NCBI GenBank assembly: GCA_934132805.1
Contig: CAKPAB010000007.1
Span: 1 to 43,060 of the forward strand
DNA: 43,060 bases
Direction: 5' to 3'
From: an uncultured Clostridia bacterium
GTDB lineage: Bacteria; Bacillota; Clostridia; TANB77; CAG-508
Shown: one piece after another, positions 8,201 through 15,012 of the stretch
Numbering within the stretch: position 1 is the stretch's first letter
Layout of the letters: every line of letters starts with the position of its first letter
Translations under genes and position numbers: made by a program
The notes under the pieces: generated by a model
Databases searched by the model: none
Told to the model about the DNA's origin: nothing
Seen by the model: the letters and a program-made list of their open reading frames with translations, nothing else

Positions 8201-10615
8201 CCATTTGGTTATTTGCCAGTCACCTCTTATCCATCTTGAAAGTCTGTTCATAAAGCTCATATATTTTGTTGGATATCCATCCATAAGCATGATGTCTGAA
8301 ACTAGTCCACATCTTAAGTAGCATCCCTCTAACAAATCGTGGCTTAATACTGTGTTTTCTGGTATTGCATTTTCCATTACTTTTGCAAAAACTTTTAGGT
8401 CATATATTCCTTTCCCTGTAAAAATTCCTTCTTTGAAGTTATCTTGATATATGTCTGATATTGCATTTGTGTAGCTATCTATTCCTCCCGCTCCTGCAAA
8501 TATTTTTGTGAATGTTGTTTTATAGCTTATGTCTAAGTTTATCCCTACTCGTGGTTGCATTATTCCATATCCTTCTGTTACTATATTTTCTTGTTTGTCT
8601 ATTTCTGGTTTGTTTAGTATGTGTGCCATTGCTCCTACTAGCTCAAATGCTGAGTTTAATACTAGGTCTGTATCTGCATCTAATGTTATTATATATTTTA
8701 TCTTTTTTAGTGTTTTTGATATTGTGTCTATATTTTGCCTTTCTTCTGGAGTTATTGCATTTTGATTTTCTATTTGCTTTTGTATTGTGTTTATTTTAAA
8801 TGGATTTTTGCGTTGTAAAATGTATTGGTTAAATTGATTTATCATTCCTCTTTTACGTTCCCAACCTAAATAGGAATTTTCTTTTTCGTTCCATTCTCTT
8901 TTTCTGTATATAAAATTGAATATTGGAAATTCTTTATTTGGATATTTTTTATTTAATATTTCTACTTGTTTTTGTCCTTCTTGAATGACTTCTTCGTCAA
9001 ATTTTTCTTCTTGAATGTTGCTTTCTGAGCAGTCTCCTAATAATGTAAAATACAAATTCTCTGATTTATTTGCTAGATAAAATACTTCCATTTTTTTGAA
9101 CATCTCGGCAACTTTTTCTTTGCTTTTTAATATTGTTGGAATTATTACCATTGTTGTATGCTCTTTGTCTATTCCATTTGAAAAATCTATTTTAGGTATT
9201 AATTTGGGTTTGATTGTTTTGTTTAAGATTGTTTGTGTTATTTGTATAATTACTTCACTTGATGGTATTAAAAATAGTATAAAACTTATGATTTGAATTA
9301 TTGTGTTTTTTGTTTTTATATTTATAATGCTACTTAGTATCGCTGATAAAATTATTGTTAAAATTGTTATTGTTGTTATATATATTTTTGTTTTTGCTTG
9401 TGGTGTTTTTTCTTTTTTGTTTGTGTATTCTAACTTTTGGTATAATTTGTTTATTCCATTATCTATTAGGTAATATCCTATGTGTGATTTTTTTGATAAC
9501 TTAGATGTATTTTCTTCTTCTATTTTTGATTGATTTATTTGTTTTTCTTTCTCTTCTATTGTTGCTTGCTCTTGGGCTAGTTCTAATGTTTTTCTTGCTA
9601 TATAAATTTCGGATATTTTTGTTTTTTTGCTTATTTCTTTTATTTTTCCTCTATAATATTCCTTTGTTTTATAGTCCATTTTTTCATATACTTTTGCTGG
9701 GTCTTTTTTTAGTATTTCTTCTACTCCGTTTATTTTTTCGAATATTTCTAAAAAGTTTATTCTTTGAATTTCTTTAATGCTTGTTATGCTGTTTCCCATT
9801 AATACTTTTTGTGTTGCTATTTCAAAGTGTTCTTTTTTTATGACATCAGATACGGTGGTGCCGAGTTTTTCAACTACTTCTTCTAGTACATTTAGGTATG
9901 CATTTGCTTTCTTCCCATATCTTTTTAAAATGTATGACATGTATTCTATAAATGGGTATCTCATGTCTTGTGATATTTCTTTTTCTATTTTGTTGTTTTT
10001 GAATTTTATTTGATTTTTTTCTTTGTTTTCTAGTAATCTTTCTGCTATGTTTTCTGCTTTGTATTTTTGTATTTGACTGCTATATATCTGTGCACATATT
10101 TCTGTTATATTTTCTATAATTGCTATTTGCAAGAATATTCCTATGTTCCATATTTCGTCCATGCTTAGTGTTTTTTTGTTTTGATAGCTTATTAAGTAGT
10201 CTTTTAGGTTTTCTTTTTCTATTTTGTTGTCTGTGTATGCAACTATTTCTGATGCTAGCTCGTATATTCGTGCAAAGCATTTGTATTCTCCGTTTGCTAT
10301 TCCTACAAAGTTTGTATATTTTTTTATTGGTAGTTCTTTTTGAATTTGTTTTACTGTTTGTTCGATTATATAGAAGTTGTCTAGTAGCCATTCTCCTGCT
10401 GGATGTATGTTTATTCCTAGCTTTAGATGCTCATTTAGCAGGTTGTATACTTCTTCTATTGTTTTGAAGTTTTCTTCTAGTTGTGGTATTGGATATGTGT
10501 TTTTTTGTGTTTTTGGTGTTGTGTTGTGGCTTGATGCTATTTTTTCTAGGTGTTTTTCTAGTTGATTTTTTTCTAGCATTGTGCCTGTTATTTTTAGCTT
10601 TTTGTTTTCTTTCAA
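2285..10615 (-). CDS. Cyclic beta-1,2-glucan synthase-like protein (NdvB/ChvB type)
   Basis: 2776 aa, close to the usual size of NdvB/ChvB (about 2800-2870). Order of parts: soluble N-terminal region (1-400); transmembrane helices (about 405-465); a GT84/GT2-like glycosyltransferase domain with LDADTD (about 645) and RWIRGDWQ (about 795); more helices (about 825-995); a glycoamylase-like domain (about 1050-1450, RRTSSTNIG and YMAHHQGL); and two GH94-type phosphorylase regions (about 1475-1850 and 1955-2770). The last carries GGYTWYKNSRLNR, YGFRDQLQD and GSGDWNDGF, whose Asp is the expected catalytic acid. The family makes linear beta-1,2-glucan from UDP-glucose at the membrane and cyclises it by phosphorolysis and transglycosylation. 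The start appears to be TTG (10613-10615) with AAGGAG about 10 nt upstream; an internal ATG at residue 13 lacks a clear SD. No exporter or modifying gene is adjacent. Confidence 0.9.
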   Translation of the reverse strand: MKENKKLKITGTMLEKNQLEKHLEKIASSHNTTPKTQKNTYPIPQLEENFKTIEEVYNLLNEHLKLGINIHPAGEWLLDNFYIIEQTVKQIQKELPIKKYTNFVGIANGEYKCFARIYELASEIVAYTDNKIEKENLKDYLISYQNKKTLSMDEIWNIGIFLQIAIIENITEICAQIYSSQIQKYKAENIAERLLENKEKNQIKFKNNKIEKEISQDMRYPFIEYMSYILKRYGKKANAYLNVLEEVVEKLGTTVSDVIKKEHFEIATQKVLMGNSITSIKEIQRINFLEIFEKINGVEEILKKDPAKVYEKMDYKTKEYYRGKIKEISKKTKISEIYIARKTLELAQEQATIEEKEKQINQSKIEEENTSKLSKKSHIGYYLIDNGINKLYQKLEYTNKKEKTPQAKTKIYITTITILTIILSAILSSIINIKTKNTIIQIISFILFLIPSSEVIIQITQTILNKTIKPKLIPKIDFSNGIDKEHTTMVIIPTILKSKEKVAEMFKKMEVFYLANKSENLYFTLLGDCSESNIQEEKFDEEVIQEGQKQVEILNKKYPNKEFPIFNFIYRKREWNEKENSYLGWERKRGMINQFNQYILQRKNPFKINTIQKQIENQNAITPEERQNIDTISKTLKKIKYIITLDADTDLVLNSAFELVGAMAHILNKPEIDKQENIVTEGYGIMQPRVGINLDISYKTTFTKIFAGAGGIDSYTNAISDIYQDNFKEGIFTGKGIYDLKVFAKVMENAIPENTVLSHDLLEGCYLRCGLVSDIMLMDGYPTKYMSFMNRLSRWIRGDWQITKWLHKKSPLNLLSKYKIFDNLRRSLFEISIVIALIYINIIGKIYNINILGINTILILIEIIPFILELINYLISKREGEEKQKTFTPKISGLKGILVRTIITLGCLPYKAYISLKAILKTIYRTKITHKNLLEWTTSEEAEKMARTDLISYYKNMTLNVIFGIGSLIIYYNSNNIIALILGIWWAITPSIMYLISKEKQNKKPIELLTKKEQEYILEIGQKTWKYFENYLKEEDNFLIPDNYQEDRKNKIVRRTSSTNIGLSMMAVISANDLGFINNDKTLELLKNILNTIEGLQKWNGHLYNWYNTETKEPLFPRYVSTVDSGNFVGYLYVIKNWLESQNKCDKSQMKHQIKNDNTQNKNDIDQIQQLLEIVNKLIENTDFSYLYKKEQRIFSIGFNIEENKLTNSYYDLLASEARQASLIAIAKKDVPAKHWNSLSRTLTILGKYKGLVSWSGTSFEYLMPNINIPKYKGSLLDESCKFMIMSQMEYAKKLQIPWGISEAAFNLKDLHSNYQYKAFGIPWLGLKRGLADEMVVAAYGSVLAINDYPKEVYQNLKILEEYGMYNKYGFYESIDFTPERLKKGNKASIVKTYMAHHQGLILLSINNLFNNNILQKRFMENPEINAISILLQETMPETAIITKENKEKVEKLKYVDYEDYIQDTYKKTDERLIRGNVIANEGYLIAMNQKGEGASKYKNILINRFKNAEDYPQGIFFDIKNIKSKKIWSSNYMPNNGKYQISFMPDKIEQELINDNIKTKIETIIAPDEPVEIRKLSLENLGNEDEILEITSHFEPVLSPKEQDYAHPAFNNLFLIFDFDNETNSIIVKRRKRNENEQEIYMAVNLSTNSEIIGDIEYEIDEEKFTGRGNIGIPQMVKNSSPFSKKIGLVTEPVVALKRTMKVKKQEKSKVNLIIAVGETKEKVIENIKKYTVEENIKKAFELSKAKNEAQTRYLRIKGSQIRDYQKMLSYIIFNNPSKKLNLEKLPKQKYSQSELWKYGISGDLPIILVKIKDSNDTYVVKEVLKAYEFMRTKGFETELVIVDEEKYSYENYVMEDIEEAVLNSQLSYLKNIRGGIFQINKNEISKEDMNLLQFISGIIIDSKKGGISNSLKDIEEEYLEKYKKIPNEPENIIIETENQENIDILQNTEELKYYNEYGAFSADGKEYLIKVNKENRLPTVWSHIMANKKFGTLVTESMGGYTWYKNSRLNRVTSWENQPNFDIPSEIIYLKDQETKKVWSLGLNPMPDNKNYNVVYGFGYTKFIHKSDGIEQELEVFVPREDSVKIQILKLKNMNLNRKKLKIVYYMKPILGEDELKSNGYIDLKYDKNNNIICAQNLYNSDFKNDVIYVSNSEKMQSYTGDKNFFLGNGNISNPDGIKKSSLNNENSLGKKPCIAYEIEVELDSLSEKEIIFLLGAEDAVIDSKNIAYKYSKIQNCKQELENVKSYWRETLGRLQVYTPLESMNIILNGWDIYQTLQSRLISRTGYYQSGGAYGFRDQLQDTLALKYLDPQILKNQILKHSKQQFLEGDVEHWWHEETGRGIRTKFSDDLLWLVYLTSEYIEFTGDYSILEEQTPYLTGKELEENEDERYDKFENTKETGSIYEHCIKAIERSLKFGENGLPKIGSGDWNDGFSNVGPKGKGESVWLGFFLYNVLDRFTKIMEHVSNNARLEEQHKKENINLNEENNNQKEENINSKIEKYKTIMQQLKKALNTNGWDGRWFKRAFMDDGNTLGSMENDECRIDSIAQSWSTISNAGDNDKKYISMESLENHLIDRENGIIKLLDPPFEKGKLQPGYIKSYLPGVRENGGQYTHAAVWVIIAETMLGFGDKATELYRMINPIEHARTKESSNKYKVEPYVIPADIYGASNLAGRGGWTWYTGSSSWYYKAGIENILGLKIKNGVIRVEPCIPSFWKEYNIKYKWKNAFYNIVVKNLNGKNTGVDRVVVNGVNLGEIKEIKLEDNGIFNVEVFM

Positions 10616-10729
10616 AAGAATTCCACTCCTTGTTTTGGTTTTTGTTTTTATTGTGTGCCAAAGAGTGGAAATTTATTCAATTTTAAAATAAATTTGGATG
10701 TGATTAATGTTGTATGTATTGCTATGTTA

Positions 10730-10756
10730 AAGGAGACCACAATTAGTGGTCTCCTT
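10730..10756 (-). terminator. 11-bp hairpin between the 318-aa gene and the glucan synthase gene
   Basis: Perfect stem AAGGAGACCAC / GTGGTCTCCTT with a 5-nt loop, 11 bp past the stop of the upstream minus-strand gene. Only TTT follows on the minus strand, so it may act as a weak terminator or let some transcription pass into the giant gene. Confidence 0.6.
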
Positions 10757-10767
10757 GTATATTTTAT

Positions 10768-11724
10768 TTATCTTTCTTCGCCTAAGCTTTCTGTTTTTAT
10801 ATTTTCTATTTGGCTTTCTTTATACTTTACTATTGAATTTATAAATCTTTGTTTATAAGTTTCTTTAATTTCTTTTGAATTTCCTGGTTCATCCATTGCT
10901 GTGCTCCAGTCTATTCCAGTATCTACAATGCTTTCAACATTTGATAGCACTTTAGCACCATAGTCTTGTATTTCTTTATAATATCCTGAATGATTTAATA
11001 TTCCCTCTTTATTTATTTCTTCTTTATTTTCATTGTATACAGTTACTGTTATTACTCCTCCATCTGTATCAACAAGTCTTTTATCACCATCTTCTTTATT
11101 TTTTAATCTTATTATTTTATTTCCATCTTTGTCTATGTCTTCAACCAATGAAGTTTCTGCTCTTGTTTTATGAGTTTTTATATCATCTTTGTTAATATTA
11201 GTTTTATATTCATTGTTATATTCTTTTGCATATACTGTTTTTATATAGTCGACTACTTCTGTTGAAGTTTTTAAGTTTTCAACTTCTTTTTCTACCTTTT
11301 CTTCTAATGTTGGTTCACTATTTTCTTTTTGAATTGTTTCTAAATTACTTTCATTAACTTTTATTCCGTCTATAAATACTTTTCTATCTTTTATATTTAT
11401 TACGTTTATATCTTTGTCTGTCTTTTCTGCATCTAATGTTATTTCATTTTTTGATTTGTCTATTGCTCTACTTCCTGAGTTTAGTAATGCTACTCCTTCG
11501 ATTGTTGATGCTGATGCTAATATTCCTAATGCAACTAATATTGCTCTTGTTTTTCTTTTTCTTGATTCTTCTCTTACAACTTTTTTTGCTACCTTTCTTG
11601 CTTCTTCTTTGGTTAGCGGTGGTTTTCCATTATTTTCTCTTGCTTTATTTATGTTATATATTTTTTCTTTTATTTTCCTTGTGTCTTTAACACCATTTGC
11701 AAATGCACTTTGTTTCTTTTTCAT
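10768..11724 (-). CDS. Membrane-anchored protein of unknown function
   Basis: 318 aa, not recognised. Residues 1-60 are very basic and helical (KEEARKVAKKVVREESRKRK), then comes one membrane helix (about 61-83, ILVALGILASASTIEGVALL). A charged extracytoplasmic region rich in K, D, E and N follows, with no Cys. The topology is probably cytoplasmic N-terminus and outside C-terminus. The start has an AAGGAG SD and a TTGAAA-17-TATAAT promoter at 11758-11786. It lies upstream of the glucan synthase in the same direction, so co-transcription through the hairpin at 10730-10756 is possible. A role in envelope assembly would be a guess. Confidence 0.7.
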   Translation of the reverse strand: MKKKQSAFANGVKDTRKIKEKIYNINKARENNGKPPLTKEEARKVAKKVVREESRKRKTRAILVALGILASASTIEGVALLNSGSRAIDKSKNEITLDAEKTDKDINVINIKDRKVFIDGIKVNESNLETIQKENSEPTLEEKVEKEVENLKTSTEVVDYIKTVYAKEYNNEYKTNINKDDIKTHKTRAETSLVEDIDKDGNKIIRLKNKEDGDKRLVDTDGGVITVTVYNENKEEINKEGILNHSGYYKEIQDYGAKVLSNVESIVDTGIDWSTAMDEPGNSKEIKETYKQRFINSIVKYKESQIENIKTESLGEER

Positions 11725-11757
11725 ATCTTTTCTCCTTATTTTTATTTTACTATCTAT

Positions 11758-11786
11758 ATTATATACTATATATTTTTTAATTTCAA
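11758..11786 (-). promoter_or_regulatory. Promoter of the 318-aa membrane protein gene
   Basis: Minus strand: TTGAAA (11781-11786), 17-bp spacer, TATAAT (11758-11763). Confidence 0.65.
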
Positions 11787-11805
11787 CTATATTCTCTATT
11801 ATTTT

Positions 11806-11834
11806 TTGTCATTTTTTGTATTTTTTCATATTAT
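11806..11834 (+). promoter_or_regulatory. Promoter of the Cys-rich beta-sandwich protein gene
   Basis: TTGTCA (11806-11811), 17-bp spacer, TATTAT (11829-11834), about 50 nt before the chosen ATG. It is divergent from the promoter at 11758-11786. Confidence 0.55.
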
Positions 11835-11884
11835 ATATTAATCAGGCAATATGTTTGATAAGAAAAAATGAAAGGATGAATTTT

Positions 11885-12343
11885 ATGGAAATGGAAGAAA
11901 AAAAACATGTGTGTCCTATACTAGATGTTGACGGCCTTGTATCAGGAGGTAAGCAATTTGACCTTGATATAACTTTACCAGAAGACAACCGTGACGTAAT
12001 ATATGGAGTTATAAAAGACTGTTTCAAAGAGCCAATACGTGATGCTGTAGTTAAGCTAACAGAAATTGTTTATGATTGTGGAAAAGAAATCAGAAAACCA
12101 ATAGGTCACACATTTACAGATAAAGAAGGCGAGTTCGTATTTGGTCCCCTTTGTCCTGACAGACATTATGCAATTCAAATTTGGGCAAATGCCACAAAGA
12201 AAATAAAAATTTGTGCAAAATGTCATCATGAAGGTAAATGTTTAAAAGGTGATAAACATGATAAATGCGATTGCTTTATAGATGATAAAAAGCCTCATTT
12301 TGATGAAAAACCTTGTGATGATAAAAGAGATTGTTGCGAATAG
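11885..12343 (+). CDS. Carboxypeptidase-regulatory/CnaB-like protein with Cys-rich tail
   Basis: 152 aa. Residues about 30-95 (IYGVIKDCFKEPIRDAVVKL, then HTFTDKEGEFVFGPL) follow the pattern of carboxypeptidase-regulatory/CnaB-type beta-sandwich domains: a G-x-V start, a variable middle and a (T)D-x-x-G-x-F/Y strand. The last 45 residues are rich in Cys, His, Asp and Lys (CAKCHHEGKC, CDCF, CCE), suggesting metal binding or disulfide cross-linking. No signal peptide is visible. I chose the ATG at 11885 because GAAAGG lies 9 nt upstream; the ATG at 11876 directly abuts that SD. The reading frame stays open further upstream but that part is an AT-rich shadow. Role unknown. Confidence 0.75.
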   Translation: MEMEEKKHVCPILDVDGLVSGGKQFDLDITLPEDNRDVIYGVIKDCFKEPIRDAVVKLTEIVYDCGKEIRKPIGHTFTDKEGEFVFGPLCPDRHYAIQIWANATKKIKICAKCHHEGKCLKGDKHDKCDCFIDDKKPHFDEKPCDDKRDCCE

Positions 12344-12372
12344 TGTAAAAAATTTACAGTATGTATGTTAAA

Positions 12373-12396
12373 ATGGATGCTATTTTTAGCATCCAT
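12373..12396. terminator. Bidirectional terminator between convergent genes
   Basis: Perfect 10-bp stem ATGGATGCTA / TAGCATCCAT with a TTTT loop, between the stop at 12343 (plus) and the stop at 12411 (minus). Confidence 0.7.
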
Positions 12397-12410
12397 TAAT
12401 TATAATTGTT

Positions 12411-12551
12411 TTATAAAATTCCTACTTTTTTTGCAAATTTTTTTCCTTTTTTCATCATTTTGTTTTTATTTAGCATATCGGTATCATTATACATCATAAA
12501 AAGTCCTGTAGCTATAATGCCTCCCATTAATAAACCTTTTGTAAATTTCAT
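12411..12551 (-). CDS. Small membrane-associated protein, 46 aa
   Basis: 46 codons from an ATG (12549-12551) preceded by a strong AAGGAGAT SD. The protein starts MKFTKGLLMGGIIATGLFMM, a glycine-containing hydrophobic helix. It then carries an Asp-Thr-Asp turn and a lysine-rich amphipathic tail ending KKFAKKVGIL. This layout suggests a small inner-membrane protein with its basic tail in the cytoplasm. It is the last gene before the bidirectional terminator at 12373-12396 and follows a TauE/SafE-like gene by 40 bp, so it may belong to that operon. Function unknown. The SD, clean frame and terminator make it a credible gene. Confidence 0.7.
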   Translation of the reverse strand: MKFTKGLLMGGIIATGLFMMYNDTDMLNKNKMMKKGKKFAKKVGIL

Positions 12552-12591
12552 TTTTTATCTCCTTCCTAAGGTCCAAATTTTATCAAAAAAA

Positions 12592-13002
12592 TTATTTTTC
12601 AATATTGTTAGTCCTTCTAAAAATATTTTTTCTGTTTTTATTTTTTTTATTCATTTTGTATATAGTATATATTTCATGACTGGCAATTATTGCTAAAAAA
12701 ATTCCAAATAATTTTCTTAATTTTTGTACATCTGTATGAATAGATAAATTTGCCCCTATTATGGCTCCTAATATTCCAAAAATTGAAATCATTGTTGCTA
12801 CTCTTAATTTTATGTTTTTGTTTTTTATGTTTACGATTATTGCTACAATTGATGTTGGGATAAAAAATATTAGGTTTGTGGCTTGTGCAATATGTTGTTC
12901 TAGTCCACACATATTTGTTAGTAAAAATATAAGTATTGTTCCTCCACCCATGCCAGTCCCGCTTACAATTCCTGAAACTAGCCCAATTATAATTTCTTTC
13001 AT
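12592..13002 (-). CDS. TauE/SafE-like half-permease B
   Basis: 136 aa, about half the usual 240-270 aa of TauE/SafE (DUF81) transporters. It has about four hydrophobic helices and opens with LVSGIVSGTGMGGGTILIFL, the family's repeated G-x-x-S-G-x-x-G-x-G-G-G signature. The C-terminus is basic (KMNKKNKNRKN). The family moves sulfite, sulfonates or other small anions, with substrate not predictable here. Full-length members contain two such halves. A second half-size protein is encoded at 13318-13698, so the two may form one transporter. The AAGG SD overlaps the stop of the 64-aa ORF just upstream, suggesting translational coupling. Confidence 0.8.
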   Translation of the reverse strand: MKEIIIGLVSGIVSGTGMGGGTILIFLLTNMCGLEQHIAQATNLIFFIPTSIVAIIVNIKNKNIKLRVATMISIFGILGAIIGANLSIHTDVQKLRKLFGIFLAIIASHEIYTIYKMNKKNKNRKNIFRRTNNIEK

Positions 13003-13006
13003 ATTT

Positions 13007-13201
13007 TTATTCCTTATTTCTAATTATTTGTTCTGCAATGTTTGTTAAGCATTTATCACATTTTAACATTTGTGCTATTATTATTTTTCTTAGATCTTCA
13101 TCTTCTATGTTGTCCACTAGGTCTAAAAATTTTTGTAATTCGAATAAATATTTTTCGTTTTTGTTTTTCCATCTACTTTCTTCTAATATTCTTTGGTTCA
13201 T
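13007..13201 (-). CDS. Small helical protein between the half-permeases
   Basis: 64 aa, not recognised. I use the ATG at 13199-13201 because AAGGAAGG lies a normal distance upstream; the ATG 36 nt earlier (13237) has no SD. The protein is mostly charged helix, with a KCDKC pair (two Cys three residues apart) near residue 48, and no membrane segment. Its stop overlaps the SD of half-permease B, so they are probably translated together. A cytoplasmic partner of the transporter, or a small metal- or redox-sensing protein, are guesses. Confidence 0.65.
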   Translation of the reverse strand: MNQRILEESRWKNKNEKYLFELQKFLDLVDNIEDEDLRKIIIAQMLKCDKCLTNIAEQIIRNKE

Positions 13202-13317
13202 TTTTTGTTTCCTTCCTTTGTTTTTATTTTGGTCCATTTTAATATTAACCTATTTTTTATCTTTTTTTACATTTTTTTCATAAAAAGCCTTTTTTATTTT
13301 ATAAACTCTTTATATTT

Positions 13318-13698
13318 TTATTTGATTATCATTTTTAGTGATACATATACTAAAAATATTGTAAAAGCAATTTTTAAATATTTTTCTGGAATTTTTTTTA
13401 ATAATTTTGCCCCAATATACCCTCCTATTGCTCCTCCTATTCCGCATAAAATGGCTACGTTCCAATTTATAAAGTTTCCTTTATAATAAAATATACTACT
13501 TGTTAGTACCATTGGTAGTATACAAAATACTGATGTTCCTCTTGCCTTTTGTGAGTCTATATTTAATAAGTATAAAAATGCTGGTACTAGTATTAGTCCT
13601 CCTCCTGTTGAAAAAAATCCACTTATAAGCCCTGCTATAAATCCTATTAACGCTAATTTTATATATTTTTTAAATTGTTCCTTATTTTCTCTGAGCAT
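13318..13698 (-). CDS. TauE/SafE-like half-permease A
   Basis: 126 aa with about four membrane helices. The motif LISGFFSTGGGLILVPAFLY near residues 20-40 is the TauE/SafE signature, and GGAIGGYIGAKLLKKIPE the typical loop before the last helix. It is again half of the usual length. The ATG (13696-13698) lies directly after the U-run of the rarA terminator, and the only SD-like sequence (AGTAGG) is inside that hairpin's 3' arm. No ATG, GTG or TTG follows nearby in frame, so the start is fairly secure. With 12592-13002 it probably forms a two-gene version of one permease. Confidence 0.8.
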   Translation of the reverse strand: MLRENKEQFKKYIKLALIGFIAGLISGFFSTGGGLILVPAFLYLLNIDSQKARGTSVFCILPMVLTSSIFYYKGNFINWNVAILCGIGGAIGGYIGAKLLKKIPEKYLKIAFTIFLVYVSLKMIIK

Positions 13699-13702
13699 AA
13701 AA

Positions 13703-13730
13703 AAACCTACTTTTCTTTTTAAGTAGGTTT
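13703..13730 (-). terminator. rarA operon terminator overlapping the next gene's SD
   Basis: Minus strand: AAACCTACTT / AAGTAGGTTT stem with an 8-nt loop, followed by T7, 17 bp past the rarA stop. AGTAGG in the 3' arm is also the only SD candidate of the permease gene starting at 13698. Confidence 0.85.
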
Positions 13731-13746
13731 CCCAATTTTTTCTTTT

Positions 13747-14991
13747 TTATTCTGGAATGTTTTCGTCTTTTATATAATATTTTGTTCCTAACATTTTGTC
13801 TGGTAAGTATTGTTGTTCTACCCAGTGTCCTGGGAAATCATGTGGATATAAATATCCTTCGTTATATCCTAGTTTTCTCATGTCTTCTATTGGTGCATTT
13901 CTAATGTGCATAGGAATTGTTCCTGTGTCTTTGTTTTGTACATCTTCTAGTGCTTTATTTACTGCCATATATGATGCATTAGATTTTTTGGATGTTGCTA
14001 CATATATTGCAGCTTCTGAAAGTAATATTCTTGCTTCTGGCATTCCAACCATATGTACTGCTTGCATTGCTGCATTTGCTACAACAAGTGCATTTGGATT
14101 TGCCATGCCAACATCTTCTGATGCTGCAATTACAATTCTTCTTGCTAAAAACATAGGGTCTTCTCCTCCATTTAATGCTCTTGCTAAGTAAAATACAGTT
14201 GCATCAGGGTCTGAGCCTCTCATAGATTTTATGAATGCACTTATATTATCATAGTGTGTGTCTCCTTTTTTGTCAAATATTGCTTTTCTACTTTGTACAC
14301 AGTTCTTTATAACTTCATCTGTTATGTGAATGTATCCATCTGCTTCCATATTTGTAGTAAGTACTGCTATTTCTAGACCGTTCAAGGCTGTTCTTACATC
14401 TCCATTTGCTATGGCTGCTAGTTTTTTTAATGTTTTGTCTTCAATTTTTATGCTATACTGTTTTAGCCCGTCTTCTCTTGTTAGTGCATTTTTTAGTATT
14501 GTGTAGATGTTTTCTTCTGTTAATGGCTCTAGCTTTATGACCATTGACCTTGATATTAAAGCTTTGTTTACTTCAAAATATGGGTTTTCTGTTGTTGCTC
14601 CAATTAAGATTATAAGCCCATTTTCTACATATGGAAGTAGTGCATCTTGTTGCAGTTTGTTAAATCTGTGGATTTCGTCTATAAAAAGTATACTTTTCCC
14701 TGTTGGATTTATCATAAAATTTTTGGTTTCTTCAATTACTTTTTTTATATCTGATACGCCTGCTGTTACTGCATTTATTTTATAAAATTTGTATTGTGTT
14801 GTTTCACTAATTACTTTTGCTAGTGATGTTTTTCCACATCCTGGGGGTCCAAATAATATGATGCTTGATAATCTATCTGCTTTTATTGTTCTATATAAGA
14901 TTTTGTCTTTTCCTAGTACATGCTCTTGTCCGACATATTCTTCTAATGTTTTTGGTCTCATTCTGTATGCTAGTGGCTCGTTACTGTTCAT
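13747..14991 (-). CDS. rarA: Replication-associated recombination protein A (RarA/MgsA)
   Basis: 414 aa, normal length. AAA+ ATPase related to the clamp loader, acting at stalled replication forks. Walker A is GPPGCGKTS (48-56), Walker B ILFIDEIHRF (101-110), sensor 1 GATTENP. The C-terminal tetramerisation region contains RGSDPDATVFYLARAL and GGEDPMFLARR, characteristic of RarA. The ATG at 14989-14991 has a GGGGG SD. It sits 21 bp after ruvA and is the last gene of the operon before the terminator at 13703-13730. Joint expression with RuvA fits a shared role in fork repair. Confidence 0.95.
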   Translation of the reverse strand: MNSNEPLAYRMRPKTLEEYVGQEHVLGKDKILYRTIKADRLSSIILFGPPGCGKTSLAKVISETTQYKFYKINAVTAGVSDIKKVIEETKNFMINPTGKSILFIDEIHRFNKLQQDALLPYVENGLIILIGATTENPYFEVNKALISRSMVIKLEPLTEENIYTILKNALTREDGLKQYSIKIEDKTLKKLAAIANGDVRTALNGLEIAVLTTNMEADGYIHITDEVIKNCVQSRKAIFDKKGDTHYDNISAFIKSMRGSDPDATVFYLARALNGGEDPMFLARRIVIAASEDVGMANPNALVVANAAMQAVHMVGMPEARILLSEAAIYVATSKKSNASYMAVNKALEDVQNKDTGTIPMHIRNAPIEDMRKLGYNEGYLYPHDFPGHWVEQQYLPDKMLGTKYYIKDENIPE

Positions 14992-15012
14992 AATTTCCCC
15001 CTTAATCTTGTT

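Noticed and set aside
2554..10565. Many plus-strand and other-frame ORFs opposite the glucan synthase gene
   Set aside because: They are short, rich in Leu/Phe/Ile/Ser, lack SDs, and lie inside a strongly supported gene.
11414..11884. Upstream extension of the Cys-rich beta-sandwich gene
   Set aside because: The frame stays open by chance across the start of a divergent gene. The SD and promoter point to the ATG at 11885.
13202..13237. Earlier ATG for the 64-aa ORF
   Set aside because: No SD upstream, while the later ATG has AAGGAAGG at normal spacing.
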